In this document: one piece after another, positions 17,217 through 20,124 of the stretch
How positions within the stretch are numbered: position 1 is the first letter of the stretch
Layout: every line of letters starts with the position of its first letter
Source: Zygnema cylindricum
Lineage: Eukaryota; Streptophyta; Zygnematophyceae; Zygnematales; Zygnemataceae
DNA length: 20,124 nucleotides
Assembly (NCBI GenBank): GCA_037447655.1
Contig: JBBHKE010001870.1
Location: forward strand, 1-20,124
Direction of reading: 5' to 3'
Program-made: the position numbers and the translations under genes
The notes under the pieces: generated by a model
What the model was told of the DNA's origin: nothing
Seen by the model: only the letters and a program-made list of their open reading frames with translations
Database searches by the model: none

Positions 17217-18489
17217 CTACTGAATGTATAAAGTTTCAAGGTAACGCAACTTGTACGGTGGTAATTTCTATTTTTTGGTACGGCTGCGAATTTTCTCGTT
17301 TTTTTCAGGAAAACTACAGAAAATAACTGTAACTTTAGCACATGCGGAAGTACCCTTAGAAGGAAATCATACTGAGATAAAGCGGGAGAATACGAAATGG
17401 CATAAATTAACGCAGAGTTACACCTCACGGGGTCAATTTCCACACTTTAAAACTAGAAATAGGTGTGATAAACTCTAATACTAAATCTAAGTTACAATTT
17501 GTTGGGTTTTGTCCCATTGTAACTACTTTTGTAGTTGACTACAACATTGGTGAGTGATGCCATGACTCTAATTTGACAATATAAGTTAAAATTGTTTGCC
17601 TACGTGATCTAATGTGGACCATTGCTTGTAACCTTTCCACTTAGTCATAACCTAACCTTTTTGTGATTTGTAAATGGAACCTTTTTGTGCTACTTGAGGC
17701 GACTCTTGGTTAGGAAAATCACCCTCCGTGAGCTCCAAATGGCCAAAAAACGTTTTTTACACAAACTTTTTTCGTCTCATAGAAAAAGAGCTTTAAACTT
17801 TTTGGATTTACGATACGAAACCGAGCAATCATAGGATGAAGATCCCAAACAAACTAGGGAGGTAGAGATATAAAAAAATGATAGATAGAGAAAATGAATA
17901 TCCACACCAAATAGAATAGAACGGTAAATTAGGGTTTATAGTCACGTGTTAGATATGGAGTCACATAACTTTAAGCTATTGTGAGCCCACGAGGGAAATT
18001 CGATCCAAACGAGTCGAAGCAAACCAATGGAATACCTTCAAATTAATTGAATGAAATGATAACAATAGGCATATAATTAGTGTTAGACACAGTTAGAAAT
18101 CTCTAGAAATTAGAAAATTAACGGATGTGAAATTGCTAAAAACCACCACAAGTAACCAATGTTTGAAATTCTAAAACATAAACAAATGTCAATTGATCGA
18201 TCTAATCTTATCCAAATACAATGTTACAAGTTGGTTATTATTATTATTAGACAAAATGAAAACACCAAAGATATTCCTTGGGCCATACGGTTTCAATGTA
18301 ACTCGATTCAAACAATGAAATCACTAATAAAATAAAATCAATCACTTACTAACATCGAACTCAGCATGAACATCTAGTATGGACATGTTAATCATTGCAC
18401 TAGAAGGCACATAAATCGATTCATATGATAATGAAGGAAAGGTTTGATTAAATGGGCGCAAGTGATATAGGACGACTGAATAGGGATGG
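17217..18489. other. No gene seen; AT-rich unique-looking sequence
   Basis: No open frame has recognisable content. No strong repeats were found by eye. Confidence 0.5.
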
Positions 18490-18588
18490 AAATTTGTACC
18501 TTAAACCGTCGGACAGGAATTTCCAAATTTGATCTAAACCGTTAGAAGAGAGTTCGCAACTTTGATTTAAACCGTCGAATGGGAGACA
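18490..18588 (+). repeat. 33-bp tandem repeat, about three units
   Basis: AAACCG starts at 18503, 18536 and 18569, exactly 33 bp apart. Each is preceded by a TTTGATYT-like stretch and followed by TYRGA- or TCGAA-like bases. The units have diverged noticeably. Confidence 0.7.
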
Positions 18589-18609
18589 AAAATGTTATGA
18601 CCAAAGAAG

Positions 18610-18798
18610 TACACCGTGAATCGCTATTAGTGTTAATGTTTTTTTCGCCACTTAAAACATATTTTCTCCATACACACATGTCGGATTGTGGACCTGACGG
18701 CTGTGATTGAAAGGTAGGTAAAATACGAAAGTTGTGCACGGAGAAAAGACGTTTTAAGTGGCGAAAAAACGTTAACACTAATAGCGATAAACGGTGTA
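18610..18798. mobile_element. MITE-like inverted-repeat element
   Basis: A 60-nt left arm (18610-18669) and a 59-nt right arm (18740-18798) are inverted copies with about five mismatches and one T-run length difference. They enclose 70 nt of unrelated sequence. The arm runs TACACCGT, then CGCTATTAGTGTTAA, then CGCCACTTAAAAC. Arms end in TA on both sides, which would fit a TA target duplication around CACCG tips, as in Tc1/mariner-type MITEs. This is inferred, and the tip does not match the usual Stowaway start. It holds no coding sequence, and its transcript would fold into a long hairpin. Confidence 0.65.
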
Positions 18799-19285
18799 GT
18801 TTACAAAGCTCTAATGCAAATTGTTTTTAAAAAGTTCGATATTTTAACACCCATAGTTGTTTATTGTAATCACACCAAACTTAGTGCACAGTAAATAAGT
18901 AAAAAATACATCATTAATCAAATCCCTAAATTTCCCTAAATTTCAAACGATTCTGGTTTTTCTCTAACAAAAAAATATACGACTAAATTTCTAAATAAAA
19001 AAATGAATAATTGCTCTAAAACTACACTTTTTTTTTGTTTTCTGTTTTTTGTTTTCTTTTTCTCTAACTGAGAAAGCAAAAAGACTCGTCTTCTCTACTT
19101 CCTGAACTTAAAATTATTGGACTTTCTACTCAAAAAATACAACTATTCTTTTCACCAAAAAAAAAATAAAAAAAATCGTGTTTGCACTTCAAATTGTTTC
19201 AAAAGTTTCTTCCGCCTTTCTCAATTTTCTTTCCCTTTTACAATTATTAACCAGAATCTTTTTTTCTTTCACAAATCTTTTCTCA
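18799..19285. other. No gene seen; AT-rich, becoming pyrimidine-rich
   Basis: Low-complexity A/T sequence. From about 19025 it turns into T/C-rich runs. Confidence 0.5.
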
Positions 19286-19390
19286 AACGATTTCCCTAAC
19301 CTTTCTCAAATCTTTATTTTCCTCAAATCTTTTTTTTTTTTTAAATCTTTTCTCAAATCATTTCTCAAATCTTTTCTCAAATCTTCTCGA
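19286..19390. repeat. TCTCAAATCTTTT-type tandem repeat
   Basis: Imperfect copies of CTCAAATCTTTT recur with 13-14 bp and longer spacing in a pyrimidine-rich strand, most clearly between 19345 and 19390. Confidence 0.65.
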
Positions 19391-19425
19391 TTACTTTTTT
19401 CCCAAATCCCTTTACAAATCCTTTC

Positions 19426-19770
19426 TCAATTTCTCGTACCTTCGTTTTCATATTCATTATAATTCTCGTTCATCGCGACAAAAGCCGTAAAAGCTCTCGC
19501 TAATTTTCTTAATCTCTCTTTTTTCGTTCCCTCTCCCGACCAATAATGTCTCACGCTCCTCCCACTATGTCCCGCGAGTTCTTTTAACGGAACTAAAATT
19601 AATTCTTTTTTGTATTTATATGCGATAACATTTAATCTCCCTTGTTCCCACGGATGTTCTGTGTCAAATTTTCCTGTTGGATCGTTATACCAATCGTCTA
19701 AAAACTGTGAAAAAAAAAGAAAAAAAAAAGGAATCGAAACAAAAAATAAGAAATAAGGTCGTAAAACCAT
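19426..19770 (-). CDS. Unidentified open frame in skewed DNA
   Basis: A 114-codon minus-strand frame. Its first 22 residues are low-complexity Phe-rich sequence from a purine run and are probably not genuine. From about residue 23 the text looks like normal protein: FLDDWYNDPTGKFD, HPWEQGRLNVIAYKYKKE, KELAGHSGRSVRHYWSGEG, KKERLRKLARAFTAFVAMN. This part coincides with the only segment here with balanced composition (about 19440-19690). I do not recognise the family. It may be an exon, a relic of a transferred gene, or chance. No start or splice site can be decided. Confidence 0.3.
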   Translation of the reverse strand: MVLRPYFLFFVSIPFFFLFFSQFLDDWYNDPTGKFDTEHPWEQGRLNVIAYKYKKELILVPLKELAGHSGRSVRHYWSGEGTKKERLRKLARAFTAFVAMNENYNEYENEGTRN

Positions 19771-19915
19771 TCGTCTACAAACTGTTCAAAAAAGGAGAAA
19801 AGAAAAGGAAAAAAGGGATTGGAACAAAAATAAAGGAAGAAGATCGTAAAACCAATCGTCGAAGAACTGTTTAAAAAAAAAGAGGGAAAAAAAATGGAAA
19901 CAAAAGATACGAAAC
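19679..19915. repeat. Tandem repeat of about 80 bp, three units
   Basis: Units start near 19679, 19756 and 19841 with GATCGTAAAACCAATCGTC-like sequence, then AACTGT and a purine-rich run of variable length. On the minus strand each unit can read QFxDxWxxD, but in different frames, so the likeness comes from the DNA repeat. Confidence 0.7.
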
Positions 19916-20124
19916 AAGATAGTGAATCCTTGAGAAAAAAAAAAGAGGATGGGAAAAACAAAAGGAGGAAAAAAACGATGAAAAACGATAGCAAAGGAAA
20001 AAAAAGGGGGGGGGGGGGCGCGAGAGGGGGAAAAAAACGAATTTTTGGGATTAAGCCTTTCGGTTGAAAAAAATATGGTGCAAAAAAGGAGAAAAAAAAG
20101 TGGTAAAGAAAAAAAAAAAGAAAA
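19916..20124. other. Purine-rich low-complexity end of window
   Basis: Almost all A and G on the plus strand, including a run of 13 G at 20006-20018. No gene is seen. Confidence 0.6.

Noticed and set aside
20006-20018. Run of 13 G as a G-quadruplex
   Set aside because: A single homopolymer run next to poly-A is as likely a sequencing or assembly artefact, and no spaced G-tracts are present.

Overview
The window is repeat-rich plant nuclear DNA. No intact protein-coding gene can be supported in it. The evidence for a plant is a degraded Ty3/gypsy pol gene, plant-type Ty1/copia sequence, an hAT transposase relic and plant telobox motifs (AAACCCTAA). Reading frames are broken by many stops, and codons lie in AT-rich, low-complexity surroundings. 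The species cannot be named from the sequence.

Layout, left to right. Positions 1-1100 hold one weak, interrupted open frame of unknown origin and an unusual concentration of short hairpins, including five in a row that each end in AGAT(C). Positions 1200-2500 are AT-rich with teloboxes and small tandem duplications. Positions 2795-3500 carry three strong hairpins and then a CpG-rich minisatellite that changes from a 19-bp to a 20-bp unit. This array abuts the broken 3' end of a minus-strand Ty3/gypsy pol pseudogene (about 3535-5935, order RT-RNase H-integrase). From about 6290 to 12387 lies a Ty1/copia structure on the minus strand, here called family A. Read in its own direction it runs LTR, partial gag, RNase H end, LTR, gag, protease, integrase, and then breaks off. 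Two 1684-bp stretches of it (8195-9878 and 10704-12387) look identical. At 12387/12388 it meets, head to head, a diverged relative (family B) on the plus strand that is preserved from LTR through the gag start (12388 to about 13430). A plus-strand hAT transposase pseudogene follows (about 13640-15247).

The right third (15250-20124) has no recognisable gene. It contains a 13-bp-stem hairpin in a CGGGTA-rich patch, a 24-bp perfect palindrome, a 33-bp tandem repeat next to a roughly 190-bp MITE-like inverted repeat, and a purine/pyrimidine-skewed end with an unidentified minus-strand open frame.

No working genetic system is evident. The most unusual signals are in the copia LTRs. Families A and B have diverged a good deal but keep six GTAC tetramers upstream of the TATA box at almost the same spacing. 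Both also carry a tRNA-like pol III module (B-box, T-arm, T-run) antisense to the element.
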